The notes: a model not told the origin generated them from the sequence alone. DNA of 64,000 nt from Rhyacophila brunnea (GCA_022495005.1 JAGYXB010000372.1:620001-684000); one strand, 5' to 3'; positions 34,001 to 44,151 are shown, numbered from the stretch's first letter. Translations and numbers: made by a program.

Positions 34001-35287
34001 AGACATGAAATGACACATACTGGTGAAAAACCTCACCAATGCGATGTGTGTTTTAAAAATTTTATAGCAAATAGTGATCTCAAAAGACATAAAATGACAC
34101 ACACTGGTGAAAAACCACATCAATGCGATGTTTGCTTAACAAAATTTCGGTTAATTGGTAATCTCAAAAAACATAAAATGACACACACTGGTGAAAAACC
34201 ACATCAATGCGATGTGTGCTTTAAAAATTTTCTGCAAATTGGTCATTTAAAAACACATCAAATGGCACATACTGGTGAAAAACCATATCAATGCGATGTG
34301 TGTTTAAGGAAGTTTAAAGCAAAAAGTGATCTCAAAAGACATAAAATTACACATACTGGTGAAAAACCACATGAATACGATGTGTGCTTAACAAAATTTC
34401 AGCTTAATAATGATCTCAAACGGCATGAAATGGCACATACTAGCGAAAAAACACATCAATGCGATGTGTGTTTAAAAAAATTTCTACAAATTGCTCATCT
34501 CAAAAGTCATAAAGTGACACACACTGTGCAAAAACCACACCAATGCGATGTGTGCTTTTCAAAATTTCACCTAATTGGTAATCTCAAAAGACATAAAAAA
34601 ACACATACAGATGAAAAACCACATCAATGCGAAGTGTGTTTTAAAAAATTTCTGCAAATTGATCACCTCAAAATACATATAATGACACATACTGGTGAAA
34701 AACCACAACAATGCGATGTATGTTTTAAAAATTTTCTGCAAATTGGTCATCTCAAAAGACATAAAATGACACACACTAATCAAAAACCACATCAATGCAA
34801 CGTGTGTTTCAAAAAATTTCAGTCAATTGGTCATCTCAAAAGACATAAAATAACACATAGCGGTGACAAACCATATCAATGCGATGTATGTTTTAAAAAG
34901 TTTATTGAAAATGTTGATCTAAAAAAACATAAAATGACACACACTGGTGAAAAACCACATCAATGTGGTGTGTGTTCAAAAAAATTTCTGGAAATCAGAC
35001 ATCTCAAAAGACATCAAATGACACATACTGGTGAGAAACCACATCAATGCGATGTGTGTTTAAAAACATTCAGACAATTTGGTCATCTCAAAACACATAG
35101 AATGACACATACCGGTGAAAAACCACATCAATGCGATGTGTGTTTAAAAAGTTTTCTAGAAATTGGTACACTTAAAAAACATAAAATGACACATACTGGT
35201 GAAAAACCACATCAATGCGATGTGTGTTTAAAAAAATTTCAACAAATTTCCAACCTCAAAAGACATCAAATGACACATACAGGTTAA
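28053..35287 (+). CDS. Gene C: C2H2 zinc-finger protein with duplicated exon 2 (698-749 aa)
   Basis: Exons are 28053-28241, then 30005-30151 and/or 31917-32069, then 33527-35287. All are phase 0, so either exon 2 copy or both can be spliced in (698, 700 or 749 aa). The exon 1 donor is GAG|GTATTC, weaker than the GAG|GTAAGT of A and B. Both exon 2 donors are CAG|GTACGT, and the exon 3 acceptor is TATTGTAG|. The start may be ATG 28053 or ATG 28065. SUMO-consensus motifs VKTE and VKQE lie in exon 1, several in each exon 2, and VKQE in exon 3. The 17-finger array is the longest of the cluster. A role in DNA-binding regulation is inferred from domains; exon choice would vary the acidic linker and the number of SUMO sites. 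Confidence 0.82.
28383..28884 (-). mobile_element. 8-bp-TSD MITE in C intron 1, inverted relative to A and B
   Basis: Reads CACCGCCATCTTTATATT to TTCTACTTTAGTAGGCAAT, the reverse of the B copy. GCTCTGAC follows at 28885-28892, but the left side has a longer partial repeat of the target (GGCTCTGACTGATAATAATG at about 28344), so the locus was rearranged. Confidence 0.7.
29340..29770. mobile_element. Probable DNA-transposon remnant with G+C-rich ends
   Basis: CCTATACGGCATAAGCCCC on the left faces GGGGGCCATGCTATACGG on the right, an imperfect inverted pair. GGGCCCCTAAGGCTAGGATC lies just inside the left end and GGGCCCCTAGACTAGAGCCC inside the right. The middle is A+T-rich and non-coding. Just before it, at 28990-29070, is a trace of RTE sequence. 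Confidence 0.5.
30005..30151 (+). CDS. Gene C exon 2, first copy
   Basis: 49 codons: ESENVLINIKTEDDGVIIKE... ending PGCSYSKYRPLDQ, preceded by TTATTTTCAG and followed by GTACGT. It is four codons shorter than A and B exon 2 in the NENDNE stretch. IKTE, IKEE and IQNE (lysine lost) mark the SUMO-motif positions. Confidence 0.85.
30250..30742 (-). mobile_element. Family R4 copy between the two exon 2 copies of gene C
   Basis: Minus-strand copy, ending at CGAGCTAAGAAAAACGTGG; matches 59345-59976 and 40311-40685. Confidence 0.65.
30870..31120 (-). mobile_element. RTE-type LINE, 3' end fragment
   Basis: The minus frame reads LVHIMRGQEYNIPQLAIQGK, then RGRGRRRISWVKSLRDWY, one stop, and then RVEDDKSKIALMVANLR before the terminal stop. 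That is the standard C-terminus of an RTE/jockey-like reverse transcriptase. It is followed by a short CAATAAGAAGAA tail. The plus-strand 93-codon frame here is a shadow. Confidence 0.7.
31163..31830 (+). mobile_element. CR1/jockey-like LINE, 5'-truncated 3' end
   Basis: Reads GDLGIKFDSKLTFSGHI, then after a frame change ILYNSLVRSRLESGSIVWAP, and DNYLRNRRHPLF further on. It ends in the (TTTGAA)n tail at about 31805-31835. The minus-strand copies at 36176-36865 and 44400-45790 are the same family. Confidence 0.75.
31917..32069 (+). CDS. Gene C exon 2, second copy
   Basis: 51 codons: TSENVLINIKSENENEGVVV... ending PGCSYSKYRPLDQ, with intact acceptor (TTTTCAG) and donor (GTACGT). The first codon is ACG where the other copies have GAG. 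The 70 nt before it (ACTGATTGCAGA.GAA...) match the sequence before the first copy and before gene B exon 2, so a block of intron was duplicated with the exon. VKEE, IKSE and IKNE motifs remain. Confidence 0.85.
32221..32310 (+). repeat. tRNA-like repeat head
   Basis: GTAGTTTCATTGGTAAAACATG resembles an A box region and GGTTCAAATCA a B box, but the T stem is not paired. A decayed tRNA-derived SINE is the best reading. Confidence 0.4.
32405..32695 (+). mobile_element. 8-bp-TSD MITE, 3'-truncated copy
   Basis: Starts CATTGCCGAGTCAAGTAG and breaks off after GAAGGACTAGCCTGACTT. It lies in the last intron of gene C. Confidence 0.6.
32696..33526 (+). other. Rest of the last intron of gene C, no gene
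   Basis: A+T-rich. 33375-33445 (AAGTTTTGTTTTTGTTTTG then TTACGCCAAAGA) has an inverted copy at 48685-48750, a short shared repeat. No frame of interest. Confidence 0.45.
33527..35287 (+). CDS. Gene C terminal exon: CCHC finger plus 17-repeat C2H2 array
   Basis: Opens ISTQQYFTVRHRKTPDM, then VKQEVQKLYLPIEVRILL and the CCHC finger ICNDCYGVFESVNHLNSH..C. Seventeen 28-residue repeats follow. Repeat 7 has lost its first Cys (PHEYDVC), leaving 16 complete fingers. Repeats 15-17 correspond to gene A repeats 10-12. The stop falls in the linker after repeat 17 (HTG then TAA), and decayed finger sequence follows. ATG 33575 is internal. Confidence 0.9.
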   Translation: MSTQQYFTVRHRKTPDMDTKDTAEYKTAQATENIKNMTMRHLEITTDELIVKQEVQKLYLPIEVRILLRRVTYFPRNFICNDCYGVFESVNHLNSHYISCMKSQQLFTTAEKIHQCDVCFKKFLANSDLKRHKMTHTVENPYQCDLCFKNFQGSGNLKRHEMTHTGEKPHQCDVCFKNFIANSDLKRHKMTHTGEKPHQCDVCLTKFRLIGNLKKHKMTHTGEKPHQCDVCFKNFLQIGHLKTHQMAHTGEKPYQCDVCLRKFKAKSDLKRHKITHTGEKPHEYDVCLTKFQLNNDLKRHEMAHTSEKTHQCDVCLKKFLQIAHLKSHKVTHTVQKPHQCDVCFSKFHLIGNLKRHKKTHTDEKPHQCEVCFKKFLQIDHLKIHIMTHTGEKPQQCDVCFKNFLQIGHLKRHKMTHTNQKPHQCNVCFKKFQSIGHLKRHKITHSGDKPYQCDVCFKKFIENVDLKKHKMTHTGEKPHQCGVCSKKFLEIRHLKRHQMTHTGEKPHQCDVCLKTFRQFGHLKTHRMTHTGEKPHQCDVCLKSFLEIGTLKKHKMTHTGEKPHQCDVCLKKFQQISNLKRHQMTHTG

Positions 35288-35445
35288 AATCTAATTCAAA
35301 GCTTTTGTTTTAAAAAATAACTGCAAATCGGTCATTAAAAAACTTGTAATGAAAAACTGGCTTAAAATCACACCAGTGCAATGTGTGTTTTTTAAATTGT
35401 TCTGATAATTAATAAACTAAAAAAACATCAAAATGAGACAAACAT
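35288..35445 (+). pseudogene. Decayed finger tail of gene C
   Basis: Two out-of-frame finger relics (AACTGCAAATCGGTCATTAA, CACCAGTGCAATGTGTG) follow the stop and lead into the shared flank. AATAAA at 35623-35628 is a possible poly(A) signal, since the site used by A and B is cut off by the LINE at 36176. Confidence 0.65.
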
Positions 35446-36175
35446 GTAACGAATCTAGCTCTGCCATTAATTTACTTAAAGAATATCGCAAATCAATGTG
35501 GCCACCAAGCCCTCCGCATGAGCCGATTTTTGTGAGTAATGTTTTACCAAGTGCATATTCAACACGCCAGTGTTGCCATAATATAATTTATAAAAACATC
35601 GCTTGTAAAATTATAACATTGGAATAAATATTCGATATCTGGAAACACTACGACACGCACAATGTCACTTATATTTTCGAATAACCCAGGAAAGGGTCGC
35701 AGAGAAAACGTGAAGGGGGCGTGGCCAGTGCGTGAAAAAGTTCGTCATGTTTTGAAGGACATACAGATGCAATAGCTCTATCTATATTTTTCTATAATCT
35801 AAGGTGGCTACCTTTGCTATAATTTTAATGATTTGTTGTAATAATCTAATACTACTTCTAGCTATGATGAAGCATTAAACCTGTAGGTGGTAATGTTTTA
35901 TCTTTCTTGAATTTTTTTAGTGACTAAGTATTATAATATTTTACTTGTTTTTACTGTATTAAATTGGTCTTCATAATTTAAAAAAAAAAAACCATAGACA
36001 AATTTAAACATCTTATTCCGAGTACCCATTAACGAGTCGTAACTGTGACCGTTGTAGATACAGCAACTAGCAAGGACGACAAATAATTAGTTCGCAAGCC
36101 TAATAAATAATTGTTCTGCATCTAGAGATGGTTTGAATATCTGAAACAGTTACAGCCAGTGACGTCCAGTGGGCA

Positions 36176-36865
36176 TTTTTTTTTTCAATTCAATTCATTT
36201 ATTTCACATATTGTTGACATTACAAATTATAAGTTTAAGACGTTCACAACATGACATTTAGAAACAACGAAATATTATTAAAACAATATTAGGTACATAA
36301 AAAAAGAGATAGATCAACAGTTATTCTACAGTATAAATGTGTAAATACAAAAAAAATATATAGGTACAAGGAAGTACACCGGATGAGTTAAGCAGACCCT
36401 ATTTTAATAATTTATAAAATAACGTCCACCTATACTCATCCTCACGTAGATGGAATATATCAACATCCGAAGCGATTTGGTTGAACAGAGTTATTGCCCT
36501 CCCAATTGGCATCACCAATGGCAGGTTAGTTCTGCTCCTCGGGAAAACAAACCTTTGATGCTCCCGATTTCTAAGATAGTTATCAGGGACACATGTCAAT
36601 ACTACCAAGAATGGCAGAGTTCTCATTCACACCACGTATAAGTTGAAAAAATTAGTGGCCAAATATTGATATCTTCTAGCACTTAAACTACTGTATGTAA
36701 GCATACCTAAGAGAAAGTCAGTTAGATAAAGCCACGGATAGTATCCATATAACCTCAAATAAAGGATTCTCAAAAATTTCTTTTGAACTCGCTCCACCAT
36801 AAGGTCATATTTCAACTGATGCGGGGCCCAAACAATCGACCCACTCTCAAGCCGGCTTCTCACTA
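36176..36865 (-). mobile_element. CR1/jockey-like LINE, 5'-truncated 3' end
   Basis: The minus frames read SRLESGSIVWAPHQLKYDLM and, after a frame break, DNYLRNREHQRF and MPIGRAITLFNQIASD. The AATTCAATTCATTT run at 36186 is its simple tail. It interrupts the 3' flank of the C unit right after GAAACAGTTACAG. Confidence 0.75.
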
Positions 36866-37240
36866 AGGCATAGGGGGCAGTTACTCGAGGGGCGTCAAAT
36901 CAAGGAAAATCATTTGGAATATACCTATAAAAATAGCAACATTAATTTAATAATAACAAAAATATCTTTCCATTAAAAAAATAGCTCACTGGTTTTGTCG
37001 GGTTCGTGATATCAAGTTTACCTCCTTTGCCCTTTGATGTCCTTGGTGACCATAAACGACACGTGTAGATTTGCGAATAATTAGTCTGATATTTTGTTAG
37101 TAATGTATCCATAGAAGACAATTATATCTTAGATATTGGACTCATGAAAGGATGATAAAAATAATGTTTTAAAAAATGAAGCGGCATTTTCGCAGTACCT
37201 AGGGGCGGCATTATCGATATCAAGGGACGTCACTGAATGA
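36866..37240 (-). repeat. Family R6 copy
   Basis: GGCAGTTACTCGAGGGGCG through GATATTGGACTCATGAAAGG to GGGCGGCATT..., parallel to 38868-39420. It directly abuts the truncated 5' end of the LINE, so the LINE probably inserted within or beside it. Confidence 0.55.
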
Positions 37241-37444
37241 GGTTCAACTTTTGTGTAAATTAGAATGTAAACCTGTATATAACATGTGAATAATTGTATA
37301 TAATAGTGTGTAAAGTTTGTAAATAAAAATCTGTTAGACATTTAAGTATTTAAATTAAATTAATATATATTTCTCCACCATTGATTCTTTCAAAAATTCA
37401 CCTGTTTCGTTTGAACGCGCTATCTGCAAAATTTTGTATAATGG

Positions 37445-37909
37445 CATTACCCACTGAAGAATGATGCCGATACATTACATGACTGGTCCTACTTTTCGCC
37501 CATCCCGTTGTCTATGTATGACCTGTCATTGCCTATAGAGTGCTCACACTGACGCGTCTGTCGTGTTCACTTGTCGGAGTATTCTTAGTTTTAGATTATT
37601 TTAACCTATCTTGGAGACTTTGGAGTTCATCTGATTTAGTGGTTCTGTGTTATTAATAACTGGAAGTGACGATCAAAGTATTAAAGTTCTTCTGTGTATA
37701 ATAATATCATAATACACTAGGACGTTTGTCAATGTGACAGTCGATTCTAAACGACAACAACTAATAATTTATTTATACTCTTAAGTCATTATAGAATACC
37801 AAACTCTGCTTGCAGGTACGTTATCAATAAATAGTATGGTAGGTAGTGGACCACTCGTTGCTTGTGCAAAAAGTTATGCTCAGGATTTATTAATCTAAAG
37901 ATGGCGGTG
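37445..37909 (+). mobile_element. 8-bp-TSD MITE, long form
   Basis: CATTACCCACTGAAGAATGA to AATCTAAAGATGGCGGTG; nearly the same as 54948-55414. A target duplication is not clear here. Confidence 0.7.
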
Positions 37910-38339
37910 TTAAAATATGGACATTAATCGAATTATAAATGTATGTTTTTTTCCTTTAGTATTTTTATCCTTTTCTGTTCTATCTTAGATCACTCATATT
38001 ATATATAAAGATCACTAATTCTTCACACACATATTATAATATATATATTAAATACTTATATATTCTTTATAAAATGTCTCTTTTTTGTCTATAATCGTTC
38101 AATATTTGTCTTATGTACTCGTATTTCCCTTATATGTATGTTCTTATTTTACTTTCTTTCTTGTTAGGCTTAACTATATTATAATTTATATAAATGGAAA
38201 CTTTGCTGGTTTTAATAACTATTCTTTTTTTAAACACATTTGTAATAAAAATGTAACTGTTTGTTTACTGAATAAATAACATAAATAAAAATATGTAATA
38301 TTGCACATTTTTCGCGTAATAAAATTTATAGTGTTGTAT
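37910..38339. other. A+T-rich intergenic stretch
   Basis: No gene or repeat recognised; an open frame at 38085-38279 is low-complexity. Confidence 0.4.
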
Positions 38340-38585
38340 TATAATTGGACGTATTTCTGCAAACAAGAGCACACGTGTAACATGTTGAGAATATTCAATA
38401 TTTGAGTTAGGATTGATTTAAAATGTTGTGTGATTATTTGATTTTATTAAAGTATCCCATCAGATGTTTAAATTCAATAATCACAAATCATATTTTTTAA
38501 ATCAATCACCCCTCAAATATTGAATTTACTCAACATGGTATACGTGTGGATTGGATCTTGTTTGCAGAAATACGTCCAAATATAG
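38340..38585. mobile_element. Fold-back element, arms about 110 bp
   Basis: TTGGACGTATTTCTGCAAAC at the left is mirrored by GTTTGCAGAAATACGTCCAA at the right. Inside, CAACATG..., ATTCAATATTTGAG and GATTGATTTAAAA are likewise mirrored. The short middle is the loop. Confidence 0.8.
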
Positions 38586-38867
38586 TACAGTTAGTATCAA
38601 TGATTCAATGTTGCCCATTGGCATTCAATGGCCTTGGCTAACAACGTTTAAAATTATAAAATTCGCATCGGAAATGGATGGTTTCACAAAAAAAATGATC
38701 GATAACTTAAGTACCTAGGTACTGTCAAACGGTAAATTTTTCACTATGGAAATATGTACATCTCATTTTTGTTAATAGAATTTCGTAACACCTAAAAAAG
38801 TATTGCCTTTGCGACTAAATAAATTAAAAGAATGTTTGGTAAATATGCTGCAGAGGCTTTGTTACAC

Positions 38868-39420
38868 TGACGTCCCGTGGGGGTAGGCAGATTGAGCGTC
38901 GCTTGGGGGCGGCAGTTACTCATAGAGCGGCAAATTGAGGAGAATCACTAGGTATATATAGAAATAGCTACATACCTATACTTTCCTTTAAAAAAATCAA
39001 CTCACTGGTTGGATACAAAATATACTTATTAATAATTAGGTACTACCTACATATTAAAGTTTTAAAAATATTTTTTATCGGGTTCGCAATGTCTAGTTTA
39101 CCTCAGTTGTCTTTGGATGTCACGTTCTTGGTGAACAGCAATGACACGCGTATACCTAATTTAAAATTTATCCAAATATATTTGACAGTCACTCGCGAGT
39201 TATGAAAGTTATCAAGTGTATTTTTAAATGTGTCTGACACCGTAGACTCGCAATATTGTCTATTGAAGCGGAGATGGCGTTTAAATAAGATTAAGTTGTA
39301 TATATAATATATCGTTAGTAATGTATATATTCAACACATTTCTTAGATATTGGAATCATGAAAGGATGATATAAAGTAAAGTATAAAAAAAATGTGGCGG
39401 CATTTTGTCTAGGGACCTCA
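38868..39420 (-). repeat. Family R6, longest copy
   Basis: From GACGTCCCGTGGGGGTAGGC to GCGGCATTTTGTCTAGGGAC. Parallel to 36866-37240 and opposite to 24110-24366. Confidence 0.6.
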
Positions 39421-39520
39421 CTACTTTGTTATATCTCATAAGGGTGTTTATAACTAATTTTGTAAAATTGTAGAAATATCTAGACCTTAATGTTGCCGGT
39501 CTCAAAACTATTCGTTTTTT

Positions 39521-39553
39521 GCTTATGACCTATAGAATCTATAGGTCATAAGC
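39521..39553. repeat. Perfect 15-bp hairpin with 3-nt loop
   Basis: GCTTATGACCTATAG, loop AAT, CTATAGGTCATAAGC. No T-run follows and no family is recognised. Confidence 0.9.
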
Positions 39554-40041
39554 ATGAAGCAATATGATCGTGATCAGTTTAAACATGGTATCTATTTTGT
39601 AGGGAAGTAACCTATCTGAAGTCTACATTTAATTATTTTCAGATGGAACGTCATTTTTCAATACAATCAAGTTCGAAGGCAATATTCACTGTCATCATAT
39701 TTTGATGTACAATAAAGTAAACGTTTTTATACCTTCCACCCACTTTTGTATCACTGTTAGTAGTAAAGCTTTTCAACCGCCCACCGGTGCCACAGTGATG
39801 GTGATTTATAAAGTAGGAAAGTAACTTAACTTTATAAATTTTATAAAGTAGAGTTACAGCAAATCTATAATAATAAATAATTATCAATAACTCTATAAGT
39901 ATCAAAAATTTTGTTTCAGAAGTTTGGCAGAATAAATCTTTAAAAAACAGCTTACTATAGTTAAATCTATCTTTATAATTTTAGTTAGCATACATAGAAG
40001 AACGAAGTCTGATGAAATTTCATTTGTAATTAATTAAATTA

Positions 40042-40272
40042 TTAATGAGATTTCTGAGGCTGACGCTGCGAAACTAAATACTGGATATCTGACTCAATTT
40101 TTGTGACGAACAAACAATGAAGGTCTCCTCTTTCGGAAATGTTCAGGCGGTTTCTTGTTTTGGTCATAATATGATTAACAGCACTAAAGCATGATGCCAC
40201 AAGATACGAGATAGGGAGAGGTTTCAATAAACGGTATATCATTTTCCACATATTTGTATATAAGACAGACAT
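40042..40272 (-). mobile_element. hAT transposase C-terminal fragment (FAM200/ZBED5-like)
   Basis: The minus frame reads ISYLVASCFSAVNHIMTK, then RNRLNISERGDLHCL, and KIESDIQYLVSQRQ. This is the dimerisation region of the FAM200/ZBED5 group of hAT-derived proteins (consensus S.FSAV..L..K.RN.L....RGDLRL). About 75 codons, cut at its upstream side by a family R4 copy. Not functional alone. Confidence 0.75.
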
Positions 40273-40310
40273 TTTTTTATTTTGCCATAGGTTGTAGAAA
40301 ATTAATCAAG

Positions 40311-40685
40311 ATAAAAATAAATTTTATATACAACGTTTTTAAATTTTCTGTTGAATCATATAAATTTGACTTGACTAGCTTAAACGATCAAAAAAATTGT
40401 ACTTGACATGTCATATTGATTTCCATAGTAACGCACGTATATATTAATAATTTAGTTGCTAGGACCCCAGACCCCTAGCAACCAATAATGGTGTCGAAAT
40501 AACTTTTTATGCCAAACAGAAGTAACTGAAAATGAATTCGCATCGAGTTCTGATATATTCTAAATGTTTTAAATGTCTAGCTAGTCGGGAAAATAGCTAA
40601 AAATCGATTGCAAGATTTGTACAAGACAAAGAACCACCGGACAAATAAGAATACCTACGAGCTAAGAAAAAAGGTTGTAAAATTA
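40311..40685 (-). mobile_element. Family R4 copy beside the hAT fragment
   Basis: Matches 59345-59976. The 92-codon minus frame at 40597-40875 begins outside it and has no recognised domain. Confidence 0.6.
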
Positions 40686-40904
40686 TGTTCTCGCAATCGA
40701 CTTGGATAATGTTTATTAACGCAATAAACACAATGGATGTTGCTAATTTACAACAGATTCTATGAAGTCCATCTTCAGATTCTCTGACAAATAGTAAGAT
40801 TCTACATGGAGCGAATTTTGCCACGTCTTCCTCGTTTGTTAACTCAATTGTCCCTAAAATAAAAATGTTAACCAATCGGACAACTAATTAAGGCACATAA
40901 GATG

Positions 40905-41353
40905 GATGTCGTGGTGCAGTGCTTAAGGCGCTGACCTCCACTTCCGAGTTCTGGGCTCGATTCCCAGTGAGGACACACTATCGCAGTCGAGAAATAATAG
41001 TGGCATAATCTGTCATTTTTGAGTTAAGTATGCAGAAATATTCCAAGATATCATTTCTATCCGCACAAATAGCATCATAATTCTTAAAAATATAATGGTG
41101 GCCTTAAAAGCATTTTTGTCATTATCATATTATAACATTTTACTTGAATTCAAGCAGAAATAGTGGCACAATGATCATTGTGCCATTGTTATTGCGGATA
41201 ACATTCAAAATGAGATGACTCAAGTTTGCCATCTTCACGCCATTATAAAGTACATTTAAAAAAGAACTGTTTTAACACAGCAAAATAAAATATTCAAACT
41301 GTTCTGCATAAACAAGAATTTCGAGTTGTGCCACTATTATTCCCCGGGTGCGA
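40905..41353 (+). repeat. tRNA-headed repeat with mirrored ends
   Basis: At 40912-40977 TGGTGCAGTGCTTAAGGCG (A box) and CTGGGCTCGATTCCCAG (perfect T arm) form a tRNA-like head. The stretch after it, AATAATAGTGGCATAA at 40993, is mirrored by TTGTGCCACTATTATTCC at 41325. A perfect 22-bp palindrome lies between them. Confidence 0.55.
41164..41185. repeat. Perfect 22-bp palindrome
   Basis: TGGCACAATGA and its exact mirror TCATTGTGCCA meet without a spacer. The half-site TGGCAC also appears in the flanking mirrored ends. Confidence 0.85.
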
Positions 41354-42537
41354 TATGTGTTTGTTTTTCTATAAGCCTGGTGTTTGTGATTGTTCAAAAT
41401 TACTAACCTTGTATGGAAAACACAGGTCAGAGTTATTACTAATTCTAGAAAAAAAACAATTAGGGTCTAACACTAGATTCAAAGACATCAACAAATAAAT
41501 ATTATTAACATCAACATAGAAATACTTACGGTATTCGAATCTGCGAGAAATCAACGGCTATAGAAGCACATATTCTCCCACTAGCAAAGCGCGGAGCCTA
41601 CATTAAACAATAAATATGTATGTACCTATGCACTTTTTTCGTATTAAATAATCGTTGGTCATAACAAATATCAACACAGAAAAATACAATAATAAAAAAC
41701 GATTTTGTAAGTAAGTAGGTATATTTATTATCTTAATTAGTTTCATGTACAAATACAAATAATTCTATATATTATAAGCTGAGTAGGAATTATTGCTATA
41801 GAAATTCAATACTTTATGAATATATTACCAAGGATCACATTTGCAACTGTTCTCGAACAAGAACTTTTTGTCCACGACTTAAAACCATGAACTAACAATC
41901 CCGTGCAGTGCAGCTCCTATTTCGTTATCAAATGAGGAACGCCCCCAAATTTATCATTTCATTGTAAGCTTCCGTGGTGTCATGAAAAATGTGTCTAAAA
42001 CGTTCAGGAGCGATGTTAGAATTATTATTAGGAAACTTTTGGTTTATTACAAAGAAAAGGAGTCGTACCTTAAACGAGAGTCGATATATTATTTTAAAGA
42101 CGCATGCCGTGTGCGCGTTACCGCCATGACAGGTACGTCGCTGAGAGGTCTCCTATATGCATCTACAGCGACTTCCTGTTATCGCCAATTGCTTCTTATC
42201 GGGCTTATAGTAGGTCAAATACTATTCTCATGGATACTAGAAAAGTAAATAATGTAATTTCCAGCCCTGTCAAGATGTTTTGTTATTTTTTCTAAGATTT
42301 GTACAAATAGTGATATGTTTTTCTAGACATTTCCATATACGCGTTTAAAAAGACAACTTGATTTATTTTAGAGTACCTACCATAATGCTTGTAATAGAAT
42401 GCATGGCAATGGAAAGCGAAGCTAGTTTATCTTATTATTGTTATTCTGTAATATGTATAAAAGCATATCGATTTCTGCTGCTAGCACATCATGGTGTATT
42501 ATGAATAAAATTCGACATAGGTGAGGGAGGGGGTTAA
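41354..42537. other. Intergenic, one doubtful transposase-like fragment
   Basis: The plus frame at 41982-42248 reads RSDVRIIIRKLLVYYKEKES then ACRVRVTAMTGTS. It has the feel of an insect transposase N-terminal helix-turn-helix (..A..TG.S..T), but the match is weak and the frame ends in what looks like noise. The rest shows nothing. Confidence 0.3.
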
Positions 42538-42881
42538 GGCTATACCTCAGTTGAGGCATGGTTTAAAAAGATCGTGGCTAGGCGATGCGCGGATTGCGGG
42601 TCGCGGGTTCAAATGACGCATGCCGAACGAAATATAATTTGTCATATAAATCCAACATGCGTCCATTTAATGTTCTATTAGTAACAATAATGATATATTC
42701 ATCGACATGTTTTCTTTTTAAAGTAAATGGGTAACGTTTTTAGTCATCTTTACACGATTTAAGAATTAATACGCCCGTCGCCATCACGAAACAAAGTGAC
42801 GTGTTTCCAGCTCGACGTTCTCTCTCAGAATGCGAGCGAGTCCAAAATTTCGTCATGCTTATAGTTCACTGATGTATCACC
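42538..42881 (+). mobile_element. TTAA-flanked MITE, copy 3 (best preserved ends)
   Basis: 344 bp between TTAA at 42534-42537 and TTAA at 42882-42885. Starts GGCTATACCTCAGTTGAGG, ends CACTGATGTATCACC. It lies about 130 bp beyond the gene D stop. Confidence 0.85.
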
Positions 42882-43014
42882 TTAAGGTTTTAGTGAGTTT
42901 ATTGATCTCATTATTATTGATTTCTGCAAGTGAAAGATTGTTCGTGATTTTTCACCAGAATGTGTAATTCTTTAATGTCTTTTGAGTTGAATATTTGCAG
43001 ATTTTTATAAAAAC

Positions 43015-44151
43015 TCACATTGCATTCAGTGGTTTTTCATCAGTATGCATCATTTTATGTCTTTTGAGTTCACTTATTGTGATAAACTTTTTAAAACATA
43101 CATCGCACTGATGTGGTTTTTCACCAGTGTGTGTCATTGTATGTCTTTTGAGTTGACTATTTGCGATGAATCTTTTAAAACACACATCGCATTGATGTGG
43201 TTTTTCACCAGTATGTGTCATTTTATGTTTTTTGAGTTTACTATTTGCGCTGAACTTTTTAAAACACACATCGCATTGATGTGGTTTTTCACCAGTGTGT
43301 GTCATTTTATGTATTTTGAGTTTACTATTTGAGAAGAACTTTTTAAAACATACATCGCATTGATGTGGTTTTTGACCAGTATGTATCATTTTATGTGATT
43401 TGAGATTACTAAGTTGTACGAATTTTTCAGAACACACATCGCATTGATGTGTTTTTTCACCAGTATGTGTCATTATATGTGTTTTGAGATTACTTGACTG
43501 CGTAAACAGTTTAAAACATACATTGCATTGATATCGTTTATCACCAGTATGTGTTAATTTGTGGCTTTTCAGATGTGCAATTACTAGAAATCTTTTAAAA
43601 CACACATCGCATTGATGTGGTTTTTCACCAGTGTGTGTCATTCTATGTGTTTTTAGAGAATTAACTTGTATAAATTTTTTAAAACATACGTCGCATTGAT
43701 GTGGTTTTTCACCAGTATGTATCATTTTATGTGTTTTAAGATTACCGTTTTGCTTAAAATTTTTAAAACACACATCGCATTGATGTCGTTTTTCACCAGT
43801 ATTTGTCTTGTATGACTTAAGATGCTGAGACTTCATGCACGAAACGTAGTGATGATTTAGATGTTTTACAGTTTCAAACACTTCACAACAATTATTGCAA
43901 ATAAAGTTACGTGGAAAATATGTAACTCTTCTCAACTTAATTCGAACCTCCTTTGGCAAGTATAATTTCTCAAATTCATGTTTGATGTTCTGATCATCGA
44001 TGGTTATTTCCGAATGCTGCAACATCATTTTTCTGTTTTTATTGATTGCATGTGCTATTTTGTTATCACTCAGGTCATTATCAACCGTATCTTTTGTAAC
44101 GATATCCAATGGTTTACTCTTACATACTGCAAAACTTGTCTGGGTAGAATT
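43015..44151 (-). CDS. Gene D terminal exon: CCHC finger plus nine C2H2 fingers
   Basis: After the IKHE motif and the LPKEVRIKL block comes the CCHC finger ICNNCCEVFETVKHLNHH..C. Nine complete 28-residue fingers follow. Fingers 6-8 are close copies (FKKF..NS.LK.H). The tenth repeat is lost to a 2-nt deletion within its first codons, giving PLNAM and stop; its remains run to about 42940. Plus-strand frames over this exon are mirror reads of the repeat. Confidence 0.9.
   Translation of the reverse strand, partial: NSTQTSFAVCKSKPLDIVTKDTVDNDLSDNKIAHAINKNRKMMLQHSEITIDDQNIKHEFEKLYLPKEVRIKLRRVTYFPRNFICNNCCEVFETVKHLNHHYVSCMKSQHLKSYKTNTGEKRHQCDVCFKNFKQNGNLKTHKMIHTGEKPHQCDVCFKKFIQVNSLKTHRMTHTGEKPHQCDVCFKRFLVIAHLKSHKLTHTGDKRYQCNVCFKLFTQSSNLKTHIMTHTGEKTHQCDVCSEKFVQLSNLKSHKMIHTGQKPHQCDVCFKKFFSNSKLKIHKMTHTGEKPHQCDVCFKKFSANSKLKKHKMTHTGEKPHQCDVCFKRFIANSQLKRHTMTHTGEKPHQCDVCFKKFITISELKRHKMMHTDEKPLNAM

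Noticed and set aside
40597..40875. 92-codon minus frame
   Set aside because: Half of it lies in a family R4 repeat and no domain is recognised.
40912..40980. True tRNA genes here and at 26565, 32221, 45792, 47205, 47455 and 49025
   Set aside because: A and B box regions are present but acceptor stems do not pair, and several have sister copies with shared non-tRNA bodies, so they are SINE heads.
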